Assembly (NCBI GenBank): GCA_034428935.1
Contig: DAOUHB010000191.1
Location: 1-25,175, forward strand
Reading direction: 5' to 3'
Length of the DNA stretch: 25,175 bases
Source: JAAYZQ01 sp034428935
Lineage (GTDB): Bacteria > Chloroflexota > Anaerolineae > JAAYZQ01
Part shown: positions 1 to 7,584 of the stretch, in pieces
Layout: each line of letters starts with the position of its first letter
How positions within the stretch are numbered: position 1 is the first letter of the stretch
The notes under the pieces: model-generated
What the model was told of the DNA's origin: nothing
Databases searched by the model: none
The model's input: only the letters and a program-made list of their open reading frames with translations
Position numbers and translations under genes: made by a program

Positions 1-132
1 TTTCTGCAAGAGAACCCTGCCATGTGCCAGGAGATCGAAAACGCCATCCGCCGGGCTTCGAGCCTCTCGGAAGTGCAGCATGCCACCTTTGCCATAGACG
101 AGGACGATGACATAGAAGAAGACGGCTCCTGA
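1..132 (+). CDS. recA: RecA recombinase, C-terminal end (5' part outside window)
   Basis: The window opens in the last 43 codons of an open frame ending at TGA 130-132. The residues FLQENPAMCQEIENAIR resemble the RecA C-terminal helix (family pattern FLRENP..A.EIE..IR), and they are followed by a very acidic tail, DEDDDIEEDG, typical of RecA ends, where it modulates DNA binding. RecA forms the ATP-dependent strand-exchange filament and triggers LexA cleavage. The call is strengthened by recX, the RecA-filament modulator, as the next gene on the same strand. Only the tail is visible, so no catalytic motif can be checked. Confidence 0.85.
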   Translation, partial: FLQENPAMCQEIENAIRRASSLSEVQHATFAIDEDDDIEEDGS

Positions 133-571
133 TTCCGACGACGGGTTGTAGACAACAACGAGACGAGAGGATTAATAACAGAAAGTAGCTTGTGACCTGC
201 GGGGGGTAGGGCGCTTGTTTTTTCTGCCCACCACAGTCGCAGATCGTGCCGAGCGTACGAACCGGTTTTTGCTTGTCTGAGAATAGAGTGTGACCAGAGG
301 TGACCGCCCGGTGGTGGCGAGCGACATCAGATAAGCGATTCTACACCGTCTCTCCTCACTGTTCGAGGGGGTGATGGGATTTCTGATAAAAGCGGGGAAT
401 GAAGCGAGGTGAGCGCACCCGAGGAATGGGGCACGAGGACGCTTGCACGTAGCAACAAAACAGGGCGATTGATGTTGCTCTCCGCCTGATACTGGTTCCA
501 GCCGGTTGCGCCTACGACCGGTCTACTCGGCATATCCTGATTCTCCGGGCACCATGCCCTGAGGATGTCTG
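133..571 (+). other. Long recA-recX spacer without a convincing protein gene
   Basis: This is the longest gene-free part of the plus-strand recA unit. Base composition is lower in GC than the flanking genes. No reading frame with a ribosome-binding site and plausible codon use was found; the best are stubs of 12 and 26 codons near 373 and 409. Small stem-forming segments are present, for example GGGCA-CCA-TGCCC at 548-560 inside an outer ATCCT/AGGAT pair. The stretch ends at a strong intrinsic terminator. It could be a long recA 3' UTR or a small non-coding RNA. It lacks the diagnostic sequences I know for tmRNA, RNase P RNA and SRP RNA. Confidence 0.4.
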
Positions 572-610
572 CGGCTGTGGTACAACTACCACAGCCGTTT
601 GTTGTTTTGG
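572..610 (+). terminator. Intrinsic terminator upstream of recX
   Basis: A perfect 11-bp stem, CGGCTGTGGTA (572-582) with TACCACAGCCG (587-597), closes on the tetraloop CAAC and runs into the T-rich tract TTTGTTGTTTT. It should end the recA transcript, or an RNA encoded in the 133-571 spacer, before recX. recX would then be separately transcribed or expressed by read-through. Confidence 0.8.
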
Positions 611-621
611 ATGGTTTTTGT

Positions 622-641
622 TTTGGATAGATTTGGATAGA
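622..641 (+). repeat. Tandem 10-bp direct repeat just before recX
   Basis: TTTGGATAGA occurs twice in immediate tandem, at 622-631 and 632-641, between the terminator and the recX ATG at 648. The local G/T-rich strand bias is strong. No good Shine-Dalgarno sequence or -35/-10 pair is visible here, so the repeat may be regulatory or simply slippage-derived. Confidence 0.6.
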
Positions 642-647
642 GCGGAA

Positions 648-1274
648 ATGGCCGAGATTACCGCATTGAAGGTTCAGCAAAAGAACCGCGAGCGCGCCAG
701 CGTTTACCTGGACGGGCGTTTTGCCTTTGGCCTGCCGGCCATCATTGCCGCCAGGCTCAAGGTGGGGCAGGTACTCACCGAGGCCGAGATCCAGGCCCTC
801 CAGAACGAGGGCAGCACCGAGTCGGCCTACAGCCGGACGCTCGATTATCTTGGCTACCGGCCGCGCAGCCGGTCCGAGGTGGTCTCCTATCTGAAAAAGC
901 GCGGCATGGAAGAGGAGCAAATCGAGACCATCGTCGAGCGGCTCGAAAGAGCCGGCCTTTTGGACGATGCTGCTTTTGCACAATATTGGGTAGAAAACCG
1001 GGAGCGGTTCAAGCCGCGAGGTGCCCGCGCGCTGCGCTACGAGCTGCGGCGCAAGGGGCTGGCGGATGCCGACATCGACAAGGCACTGGAGACGCTGGAC
1101 GCCTCGGACAGTGCCTACCGCAGCGCAAGCCGCAAGGCCGAGCAGTTGCGGCACCTGGATCGGCAGACGTTCTCGCGCAAGCTCATCGAATACCTGGCTC
1201 GCCGGGGGTTTGACTACGCGGTCGCGCAGGAAGCTGCGAACCGGCATTGGTCCGAGTTGGCGGAGGGCGACTAG
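648..1274 (+). CDS. recX: Regulatory protein RecX
   Basis: The 208-residue product fits the RecX family in length and architecture: three-helix repeats including SRTLDYLGYRPRSRSEVVSY, the KRGMEEEQIETIVERL helix, the signature LDDAAFAQYWVENR, and the GARALRYELRRKGL segment. RecX binds RecA filaments and restrains or remodels their activity. ATG 648 was chosen because family members begin a few residues before the conserved 'ITALKVQQKNRERASVYLDG'-like strand. An in-frame TTG at 618 would add ten residues that do not look conserved. The ribosome-binding site is weak. It follows recA by 515 nt with a terminator between, and is 73 nt ahead of rny on the same strand. Confidence 0.93.
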   Translation: MAEITALKVQQKNRERASVYLDGRFAFGLPAIIAARLKVGQVLTEAEIQALQNEGSTESAYSRTLDYLGYRPRSRSEVVSYLKKRGMEEEQIETIVERLERAGLLDDAAFAQYWVENRERFKPRGARALRYELRRKGLADADIDKALETLDASDSAYRSASRKAEQLRHLDRQTFSRKLIEYLARRGFDYAVAQEAANRHWSELAEGD

Positions 1275-1347
1275 CGCCACACCCGACCGAGTCCAGCCGC
1301 GCCAAGGATGGCGGACACCAAGGCAAACTGACAGAGAGGAAAGACGA

Positions 1348-2880
1348 ATGGAAACCCTGATCGTAGCGATCCTCACGGCCATCGTGTGCCTGGCCGCGGG
1401 GGCAGTCGCTGGCTATTACTACTTTCAAAATCAAGGCAAAAAGTCTGTAGACAATGCGCAGCGCACCGCTGAACGCATCGTCGCCGACGCCGAGACGAAA
1501 TCCAAAGAAATGCTGGTCCAGGCGCGAGACGAGACGCTCAAGCTGCGCAACCAGGCAGAGCAAGAGTTCAAGCAGCGCGAGCGCGAGTTCCGGCAGGAGG
1601 AGGACCGCCTGCAGCGCCGGAGGGTCTCGCTGGACGAGCGCCTGGAGCAGGTCGACAAGCGCGAGCGCACGCTGAATCAACGGCAGAGCAACCTGGACAG
1701 GAGACAGAACCAACTGCAAAAACTGGAGAAGGAGCGGCTCGACGAGCTGGAGCGGGTGGCAAACATGAGCCAGGAGGAGGCCAAGCAACTCTTGCTCCAG
1801 ACCGTGGAGCAGGATGCGCGGCAGGACATGGCCCGCGTCATCCGCGAGGTGGAGAACGAGGCCCGCGAGGAGGGCGAGCGCCGCGCCCGCGAGATCGTCG
1901 TCACCGCCATCCAACGCATCGCCTCCGACCAGGTGGCCGAGGTGGCCGTCTCCACGGTTCCGCTGCCAAGCGACGACATGAAGGGCCGCATCATCGGCCG
2001 GCAGGGGCGGAACATCCGCGCCCTGGAAAACGCCACCGGCGTAGACCTGGTGGTGGACGATACGCCGGAAGCAGTGCTGCTGTCCTGTTTCGACCCTGTC
2101 CGCCGCGAGGTGGCACGGGTGGCCCTGAACAAGCTGATCCTCGATGGGCGCATTCACCCGGCGCGCATCGAAAAGGTGGTTGAAAAGGCCCGCGACGAAG
2201 TAAGCCAGATCATCCGCGATGCAGGCGAGCAGGCAGCCATCGACGCCGGCGTGCCGGGCCTCCACCCGGAGATCCAGAAGCTCCTGGGCCGCCTGAAGTT
2301 CCGGACCAGCTACGGCCAGAACCAACTGGCCCACGCCGTGGAAACCGCCCACATCGCCGCCATCCTCGCCGCAGAAGTGGGGGCCAACGTCCAGATCGCC
2401 AAGATGGGCGCCCTGCTCCACGACCTGGGCAAGGCCGTGGACCACGAGGTGGAAGGCGCCCACGCCTCCATCGGCGCGGACCTGGCCCGGCGCTATGGCG
2501 TGCCCCAGCAGGTGGTCAACTGTATCGCCGCGCACCACAACGAGACCGAGACCGAATCGCTGGAAGCCGTCATCGTCGAAGCGGCCGACGCTATCTCGGG
2601 TGCTCGCCCGGGCGCCCGCCGCGAGAGCCTGGAGACCTATGTGAAGCGCATCAAGGCCCTGGAAGAGGTCGCCAGCTCCTTTGACGGCGTGGCCGAGTCC
2701 TACGCCATCCAGGCCGGGCGCGAGATACGGATCATTGTCAAGCCGGAGCAGATCGACGATCTGGCCGCCATCCAGCTAAGCAAGTCCATCGCCAAGACGG
2801 TGGAGGAGAACCTGCAATATCCGGGCCAGATCAAGATCACCGTCATCCGCGAGACGAGGGCCGTCGACTTTGCCAAGTAG
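1348..2880 (+). CDS. rny: Ribonuclease Y
   Basis: The 510-residue protein has the full RNase Y architecture: an N-terminal membrane helix (about residues 3-24), a long charged coiled coil (about 35-190), a KH RNA-binding domain with the GRIIGRQGRNIRALE loop (213-227), and an HD phosphohydrolase domain with the metal-binding HDLGKAVDHE (358-367) and AAHHNE. RNase Y is a membrane-anchored endoribonuclease that initiates mRNA decay and processing. ATG 1348 is preceded by GAGAGGA at 1334-1340, and the frame then begins with the membrane anchor. Upstream in-frame codons belong to recX out of phase. No promoter is evident in the 73-nt gap, so it is probably co-transcribed with recX. Length is close to the usual ~520. 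Confidence 0.97.
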   Translation: METLIVAILTAIVCLAAGAVAGYYYFQNQGKKSVDNAQRTAERIVADAETKSKEMLVQARDETLKLRNQAEQEFKQREREFRQEEDRLQRRRVSLDERLEQVDKRERTLNQRQSNLDRRQNQLQKLEKERLDELERVANMSQEEAKQLLLQTVEQDARQDMARVIREVENEAREEGERRAREIVVTAIQRIASDQVAEVAVSTVPLPSDDMKGRIIGRQGRNIRALENATGVDLVVDDTPEAVLLSCFDPVRREVARVALNKLILDGRIHPARIEKVVEKARDEVSQIIRDAGEQAAIDAGVPGLHPEIQKLLGRLKFRTSYGQNQLAHAVETAHIAAILAAEVGANVQIAKMGALLHDLGKAVDHEVEGAHASIGADLARRYGVPQQVVNCIAAHHNETETESLEAVIVEAADAISGARPGARRESLETYVKRIKALEEVASSFDGVAESYAIQAGREIRIIVKPEQIDDLAAIQLSKSIAKTVEENLQYPGQIKITVIRETRAVDFAK

Positions 2881-2940
2881 CGCTCCCCCGCGTAACTGGC
2901 GGAATGCCAACGGGCGGCGCACCTTATTTCCGTGAACAAT

Positions 2941-2997
2941 GCGGGCATTGCGAGCAATCTTGACCCTGACGTGGTCAAGACTGGTCGCAATGCCTGC
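2941..2997. repeat. Long imperfect inverted repeat (hairpin element) between rny and spoVS
   Basis: The arms 2941-2965 and 2973-2997 are 25 bp each with about three mismatches and a 7-nt loop. The innermost perfect stem is CTTGACC/GGTCAAG, and the outer stem is built on GGCATTGCGA/TCGCAATGCC. No T tract follows, so it is not a standard intrinsic terminator. It may stabilise the rny mRNA 3' end, act as an RNase processing site, or be a small palindromic mobile element. The GGTCAAGAC core also occurs in the repeat array at 18641-18893. Confidence 0.8.
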
Positions 2998-3028
2998 TGG
3001 CAACACGTGTGTAGGCCGATCCTGGCTC

Positions 3029-3057
3029 TTGCATTTTTTGTGGAGATCGAGTACAAT
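3029..3057 (+). promoter_or_regulatory. SigA-type promoter for spoVS
   Basis: TTGCAT (3029-3034), a 17-bp spacer, then TACAAT (3052-3057). The predicted start is near 3064, giving a leader of about 120 nt before spoVS. Confidence 0.75.
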
Positions 3058-3183
3058 ACAACCAGCCGAGTAACCCGCAGGCTCCCAGGCGCGCTGTAGC
3101 AGGCCCAGCGCCGCGCCAGCATCGTGCAGAGCGCCCAAAGTACACTGCTGTTCCGACCACACTGGAGGGGCAAGGAGGAAACG

Positions 3184-3447
3184 ATGACAGATATGATCAG
3201 GGTAGCGGCGCAGTCCCGATCCACCGCCGTCGCAGGCGCTATTGCCGGCGTGATCCGCGAGCAGGGACGTTGCGAGATCCAGGCGATCGGGGCCGGTGCG
3301 GTGAATCAGGCTATCAAGGCCTGCGCCATCGCCCGGGGCTTTCTCGCCCTCGACGGGCTGGAGGTCGTCTGCATTCCTACCTTTGCCGACGTGGACATCA
3401 GTGGGCAGGAGAGGACGGCCATACGTATCTGCATCGAACCGCGCTAG
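3184..3447 (+). CDS. spoVS: Stage V sporulation protein S (SpoVS) family
   Basis: The 87-residue product matches the SpoVS/Alba-like family along its whole length: an IRVAAQSRSTAVAGAIAGVI start, the central AIGAGAVNQAIKACAIARGFL, and IPTFADVDISGQERTAI near the end. SpoVS affects septation and coat assembly in Bacillus, but the family is widespread in non-sporulating Chloroflexota and Deinococcus-Thermus, where a small nucleic-acid-binding role has been proposed. ATG 3184 follows an excellent AGGAGGA at 3173-3179. It has its own promoter at 3029-3057. The rny-spoVS neighbourhood matches Bacillus, except that ymdB, which lies between them there, is absent. Confidence 0.95.
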   Translation: MTDMIRVAAQSRSTAVAGAIAGVIREQGRCEIQAIGAGAVNQAIKACAIARGFLALDGLEVVCIPTFADVDISGQERTAIRICIEPR

Positions 3448-3528
3448 GCTCGCGGCATTCAATAACAGACCCCGTTCTGGCTCCTTTGCGCCTGCGGTCT
3501 GTGGGTTAGCCCCTGGAGCTACCTGCCA

Positions 3529-4386
3529 TCAGGTTTCTTCCCGCCGCCTGCGCCGCCGGCGGCGGGAAACAGTTTCTACCTTCTCCTCGACGGCCGTGAG
3601 TTCCTCGTACGAAATCTCGACGCGCACCTGGCTTTCGAGCTCGACCTGGATGCTTTCGTTCACGGCGTTCACCTGGACAACCTTGCCCCTGCCGTGGGGC
3701 GTGTCGATGACCTTGCCGGCCTTTGGCAGCTTTTCCTTGACCTTGGCATAGTGCTCGCTTTCGTAGGCCAGGCAGCACAACAACCGCCCACACACCCCCG
3801 AAATGTCCATGGGACTCAAGGGCAGATCCTGCACCTTGGCCATCTTGATAGACACCGGGTTAAACTCCGTGAGCCACGTGGAACAACACAGGGTCAGGCC
3901 GCAACGACCGAGGCCGCCCAGCAGCTTGGCTTCGTCGCGCACGCCGATCTGGCGCAGCTCGATGCGTGCCCGGAAGGAGCGGGCCAGGTCCTGGACCAAC
4001 CGGCGAAAGTCGACCCTCGTCTCTGACGCGAAAAAGAACACCAGGCGGCTGCCGTCATAGTTGTACTCGGCGCGCACCATCTTCATGGGCAGGCCGTGCT
4101 CGTTTACCTTTTCCTGGCAGCGCGCCAGCGCTTCTCGCTCCTTGAACCGGTAGAAGGTCATCTGCGTCAGATCGAGCGGAGTCGCCCGGCGGCTCACGCC
4201 CTTCAGACGCCGCACGATCTCGTCGTCCTCCACCTCGCTGGGAGGGATGACGACCCTGCCGATCTCCTCGCCACGGGAGGTTTCGACGACGAGGTGTTCG
4301 CCGGGTCGCGCATCCTCGTAGCCAGTCGGGTCAAAGTAGTACACCTTGCCTGCAGGATTGAACCTGACACCGACGATCAATGGCAT
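3529..4386 (-). CDS. ricT: PSP1-domain protein RicT/YaaT, RNase Y specificity factor
   Basis: The 285-residue protein is a PSP1/YaaT family member. It has an N-terminal strand-rich region starting MPLIVGVRFNPAGKVYYFDP, the PSP1 core with DFRRLVQDLARSFRARIELRQIGVRDEAK (126-154), and the conserved cysteine groups C162, C167, C168 and C199, C204, C205. In Bacillus subtilis RicT joins RicA and RicF in an iron-sulfur complex that directs RNase Y maturation of operon mRNAs and also affects Spo0A phosphorylation. Start ATG 4386 has GGAGAGGG about nine bases upstream. It lies 38 nt after holB, the same order as in Bacillus (holB-yaaT). The tail has eight consecutive arginines (275-282) before EET. 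It converges with spoVS, and rny lies about 650 bp beyond its end. Confidence 0.92.
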   Translation of the reverse strand: MPLIVGVRFNPAGKVYYFDPTGYEDARPGEHLVVETSRGEEIGRVVIPPSEVEDDEIVRRLKGVSRRATPLDLTQMTFYRFKEREALARCQEKVNEHGLPMKMVRAEYNYDGSRLVFFFASETRVDFRRLVQDLARSFRARIELRQIGVRDEAKLLGGLGRCGLTLCCSTWLTEFNPVSIKMAKVQDLPLSPMDISGVCGRLLCCLAYESEHYAKVKEKLPKAGKVIDTPHGRGKVVQVNAVNESIQVELESQVRVEISYEELTAVEEKVETVSRRRRRRRREET

Positions 4387-4424
4387 AAGAAACCCTCTCC
4401 GGGGATCCAGTCCCCGGTACCTTT

Positions 4425-5423
4425 CTAGCCCTCTTCCGCCGTCCAGCGCGGCAGCTTCAGGAGCAGGCCCTCGAGGGCCAGTCGGGGGTTGACGTTGTCC
4501 TCGATCTGGGCCGCGGCATTCTGCAACGCCCGAACGGCAGCCCACGACTGGCCCAGGCGCTCGGGCCGGGCCAGGGAGCGCAGCTCCGCCAGGCGGTCGA
4601 CGTTCACCACGGGGCCGTCGCCCCTGCCCGACAACAACAGCAGGTCGCGCCACCAGGCGGCCCACAGCTCCAGCGTCTCGCGGCTGGCCCGGGGGTCCCG
4701 GCCCAGGCTCTGGGCCAGGGCCAGGCGCTCGATGCGCCCGGCGGGCAAAACGCGAACCATGCTGTCCAGATCCCGCTGGCGCCTGTTCAGCAGCACCCCC
4801 TCGCGCTCGCCGGCGGCGAAGGCCCACCCGATCCTGCCCGCCGACAGGCCTGCCAGCAGCCGCGCCTGGTCGGCGTCGAGCCCGCGCGCCCGAAGCTCGG
4901 CTTCGACCCGCCCCCTGGGCAGGGGCCGCAGGTCGAGGCGCTGGCAGCGCGACAGGACGGTGGGCGGCAGGGCGTCGACGTCTACGGCCGTCAGGATCAG
5001 GACGACGTGGGCCGGGGGCTCTTCCAGGGTCTTGAGCAGGGCATTGGCCGCCTCCGTCGAGGCCAGGTCCATGCGCCGCAGGATGAACACGCGCTTGCGC
5101 CCCTCGTAGGGAAACAGGGCCGCCTCGCGCTGCAGCGTCCGCACCTGGTCGATCTTCAGGCTGTCTCCCGCCCCCTCACCCCTGACGATGCGCACGTCGG
5201 GATGCGTTTCATCCTTGATGCGCTTGCAGGTTGCGCAGTCCTTATCGCCGCAAGGTGGATCGGCGCCGGGGCAGTTGAGCGCCTGGGCCAGGGTGCGCGC
5301 CAGCAGCGTCTTCCCGATCTGGGGCGGCCCGGTGAACAGGTAGGCGTGCGAAATCCGGCCCGACGCCAGCCGGCGGCGTAGGAGCGACACAGCCCACTCG
5401 TGGCCGACGATCTGCCAGGTCAT
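4425..5423 (-). CDS. holB: DNA polymerase III subunit delta'
   Basis: The 332-residue product is a clamp-loader delta' subunit. It begins WQIVGHEWAVSLLRRRLASGRISHAYLF, carries an intact Walker A GPPQIGKT (32-39), zinc-module cysteines C51, C58, C63 and C66, the LLKTLEEPP segment (129-137) and the sensor-region SRC at 158-160. The C-terminal third is the helical collar domain, ending EDNVNPRLALEGLLLKL, a typical delta' ending. It works in the replisome, opening and loading the sliding clamp. It follows the preceding hydrolase gene by 28 nt and precedes ricT by 38 nt. Many delta' proteins have decayed P-loops; this one looks competent to bind ATP. Confidence 0.95.
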   Translation of the reverse strand: MTWQIVGHEWAVSLLRRRLASGRISHAYLFTGPPQIGKTLLARTLAQALNCPGADPPCGDKDCATCKRIKDETHPDVRIVRGEGAGDSLKIDQVRTLQREAALFPYEGRKRVFILRRMDLASTEAANALLKTLEEPPAHVVLILTAVDVDALPPTVLSRCQRLDLRPLPRGRVEAELRARGLDADQARLLAGLSAGRIGWAFAAGEREGVLLNRRQRDLDSMVRVLPAGRIERLALAQSLGRDPRASRETLELWAAWWRDLLLLSGRGDGPVVNVDRLAELRSLARPERLGQSWAAVRALQNAAAQIEDNVNPRLALEGLLLKLPRWTAEEG

Positions 5424-5451
5424 CCCTTGCTCCCGCGACCGTCCCGCCCGC

Positions 5452-6816
5452 TCACAACAGCGACTTGCCGTCCAGCCCGGGGGGCGGGGACACGCCCATG
5501 AGGTCCAAAAGCGTGGGCATCACGTCCAACACCGAAAAGCGACTCTGGGGGATCGTCCGGCCGCCGACATAGAGCATCGCGTCGTCGTGGGTGTGCATTC
5601 CCACCAGCTCGTCGCCCTTGAAGGTCAGGTCTTCTTTGTACAGGGGGCCCTTGGGATCGTAGCCGTCGTAGGGAGCCAGGATCAGGTCCGCCGCCTGCTC
5701 CAGGTACGGTCCGTGGTACAGCTCCTCGCGGCGGAAGGCAGCCTGGAAGATGCGCTCGCCGCTATCGGGATCGGTCAGCTCCAGGGCGGCTGCGGCGATC
5801 TCGTCGCGCAGACCTTCGTAGGCCGCGCCCGGGGGCACAGAGCCCTCCTTTTCCCGCCCCTGCACGCGGATAAAGACCCGGCCGGGGTCCAGGCTGTAGG
5901 CCACCGAGCGAGGATCGATCTCGTCCAGCCCCTTCTTGCGGTCGGGGGGGACGTTGCACAGGTGCAGCCAGCCGTTGTCCATCAGCCAGCGGTTGACGTA
6001 CACCTCTTTTTTGATGGTGCAAAAGCCGTGATCGGCCATCCACACCAGGGTCGTGTTCTCGTCCAGGCGCCCCGCCAGCTCGCCCAGCATGTCGTCGATG
6101 CGCCGGTAAAAATCGTAAAAGGCCGGGGCATAGGTGGCATGCCCTTCTTCCATCTGCTGCCACAAGAAGTGGTGCAGGCGGTCGGTCTCCATGACGTGCA
6201 CGTGGAGATAATCCCACTGCTCGTGGTCCAGCATGTGGAACAACGTGCGGATGCGGGCATCCAGGACCGAATTGACCTCCTGGAGGGCCAGGTCCTTGGA
6301 CTCGCGCGCCTTCCACGGGTCGGCATCCACGATATAGCCCAACGATTGGAGGGTGGGCAGGTAGGAGGGCGGATAGACTGCCTTCTCCAGGCTGGGGCTC
6401 AGGAAACAGCCCACCAGGACGCCGTTCACCGGCCGCGGCGGGTAGGTGACCGGCACGTTGACGACAATGACCCGCTTGCCCGCATCGCTCAACACCTCCC
6501 ACAGGGTGCGGGCGCGCATGTTCTGGGAGGTGGGGATGAACTGCTTGTAGGTGGCAGGGTCGCGGTCGATAAAGCCAAAGATGTTGTGCTTGGCCGGGTT
6601 GACGCCGGTCATCATGGAGCTCCAGGCCACCGACGACACCCAGGGCCAGGTCGAGTCCATGCGCAGCAGGCTGCCCTGCCTGGCCAGCCGCTCGGCGTTG
6701 GGCGCCCGCCCTTCGGCGATCAGGCGCTGCATGAAGGTATAGGGCATCCCATCCAGCCCGATAAAGACGACGCGTCGCTCGCGCTTGCGGCCACGCAACT
6801 TGTCAAGAAAACTCAC
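5452..6816 (-). CDS. Alkaline-phosphatase-superfamily phosphodiesterase/nucleotide pyrophosphatase (Ser nucleophile type)
   Basis: This 454-residue protein belongs to the type I phosphodiesterase/nucleotide pyrophosphatase branch of the alkaline phosphatase superfamily. Metal-ligand positions are visible: D22 (FIGLDG), a nucleophile region WPWVSSVAWSSMMTG with S61 where relatives have Thr, D212 and H216 (ETDRLHHFLW), D262-H263 (MADHGF), and H408/H410 near the end. There is no signal peptide, so it is probably cytosolic. The substrate is unknown; a phosphate or sulfate ester or a nucleotide is possible. The start is GTG 6816, the first in-frame start available, with a poor ribosome-binding site. 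A promoter lies just upstream at 6853-6881, and the gene leads into holB. It is a diverged paralogue of the gene at 7597-8973. Confidence 0.85.
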   Translation of the reverse strand: MSFLDKLRGRKRERRVVFIGLDGMPYTFMQRLIAEGRAPNAERLARQGSLLRMDSTWPWVSSVAWSSMMTGVNPAKHNIFGFIDRDPATYKQFIPTSQNMRARTLWEVLSDAGKRVIVVNVPVTYPPRPVNGVLVGCFLSPSLEKAVYPPSYLPTLQSLGYIVDADPWKARESKDLALQEVNSVLDARIRTLFHMLDHEQWDYLHVHVMETDRLHHFLWQQMEEGHATYAPAFYDFYRRIDDMLGELAGRLDENTTLVWMADHGFCTIKKEVYVNRWLMDNGWLHLCNVPPDRKKGLDEIDPRSVAYSLDPGRVFIRVQGREKEGSVPPGAAYEGLRDEIAAAALELTDPDSGERIFQAAFRREELYHGPYLEQAADLILAPYDGYDPKGPLYKEDLTFKGDELVGMHTHDDAMLYVGGRTIPQSRFSVLDVMPTLLDLMGVSPPPGLDGKSLL

Positions 6817-6852
6817 GGTTTCACGCCGGTCCCCTACAAAAGATTGCCTGAC

Positions 6853-6881
6853 ATTATAGCACCGAGGCGGCCAGCAGGCAA
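6853..6881 (-). promoter_or_regulatory. Internal promoter for the hydrolase-holB-ricT segment
   Basis: Read on the minus strand: TTGCCT (6881-6876), a 17-bp spacer, then TATAAT (6858-6853) preceded by TGC, an extended -10. The predicted start is near 6846, about 30 nt before the GTG at 6816. It would uncouple holB and ricT from the sulfate genes. Confidence 0.75.
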
Positions 6882-6905
6882 ATCGCTCCTAACTGCCCAC
6901 AGGGC

Positions 6906-7514
6906 CTACAGGTAGCCCAGGGCGGCCAGCCGCGCCTCGATCTCGGCCTCTTCGTCGCTGGTGTAGGCGGCCTCGTCGGGGGCGGGCGGCACGTAGCCCA
7001 GCTCCTCGAGCCTGGCCAAGACCTTGTTCAGGCTCTCTTCGATGGTCTCCTTGCCCGAGTCGATGACCACTTCCGGGTTCTCGGGCTCTTCGTACGGGTC
7101 CGAGATGCCGGTAAAGTTCTGGATCTCGCCGGCCAGCGCCTTCTTGTAGAGCCCCTTGACGTCGCGGGCCACCAGCGTATCGAGGCTGGCATAGCAGTAG
7201 ACCTCGAAGAAGTTGCCGGTCTCGCGCCGCGCGTTGTCGCGGGCGGCCCGGTAGGGCGAGATGAACGAGCAGAGCACGGCAACCCCGTTGCGGGTCAGCA
7301 GCTTGGCCACAAAGGTCACGCGCTCGATGTTCTTGTCGCGATCTTCTTTCGAGAAACCCAGGTCGCGGGTCAGCCCCTGCCGCACAATATCGCCGTCCAG
7401 CCGCTCGACCTTCAGGCCTCGCTGTCGCAAAACCTCCTCCAGGCGAATGGCGAGGGCCGTCTTGCCCGCGCCCGACAGCCCGGTAAACCACACCGTTACC
7501 CCTTTTTGTTCCAT
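6906..7514 (-). CDS. cysC: Adenylylsulfate kinase (APS kinase)
   Basis: The 202-residue product phosphorylates adenylylsulfate to PAPS. It shows the P-loop GLSGAGKT (12-19), DGD (40-42) with the following IVRQGLTRDLGFSKEDR, FISPYRAARDNAR (84-96) containing the conserved active-site serine S86, and the lid segment KGLYKKALAGEIQNFTGI (120-137). The last ~25 residues (PPAPDEAAYTSDEEAEIEA...) are an acidic extension beyond the usual core. ATG 7514 follows AAGGGGG at good spacing; in-frame upstream sequence lacks family similarity. It sits two genes after sat, with a hydrolase between. No PAPS reductase is in the window, so PAPS could feed sulfotransferases or assimilation elsewhere. Confidence 0.95.
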   Translation of the reverse strand: MEQKGVTVWFTGLSGAGKTALAIRLEEVLRQRGLKVERLDGDIVRQGLTRDLGFSKEDRDKNIERVTFVAKLLTRNGVAVLCSFISPYRAARDNARRETGNFFEVYCYASLDTLVARDVKGLYKKALAGEIQNFTGISDPYEEPENPEVVIDSGKETIEESLNKVLARLEELGYVPPAPDEAAYTSDEEAEIEARLAALGYL

Positions 7515-7584
7515 ACTACCCCCTTGGTGCATTGGTGGATTAAAGGATTGTTGATTCCTGCGTTCGCGCGGGTCCGCCAATGGT

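Noticed and set aside
1183..2538. A 451-codon frame antisense to recX and rny.
   Set aside because: It is the mirror of a strongly conserved coding frame, with no start context and no recognisable domain.
3465..3502. Possible terminator for ricT: ACAGACC/GGTCTGT arms.
   Set aside because: The loop is 24 nt, no proper T tract follows, and pairing is only 7 bp. It is too weak to annotate.
4387..4827. N-terminal extension of the RicT frame up to 4827.
   Set aside because: It overlaps holB, is Gly/Ala/Pro/Arg-rich, and lies upstream of a good Shine-Dalgarno and the natural family start at 4386.
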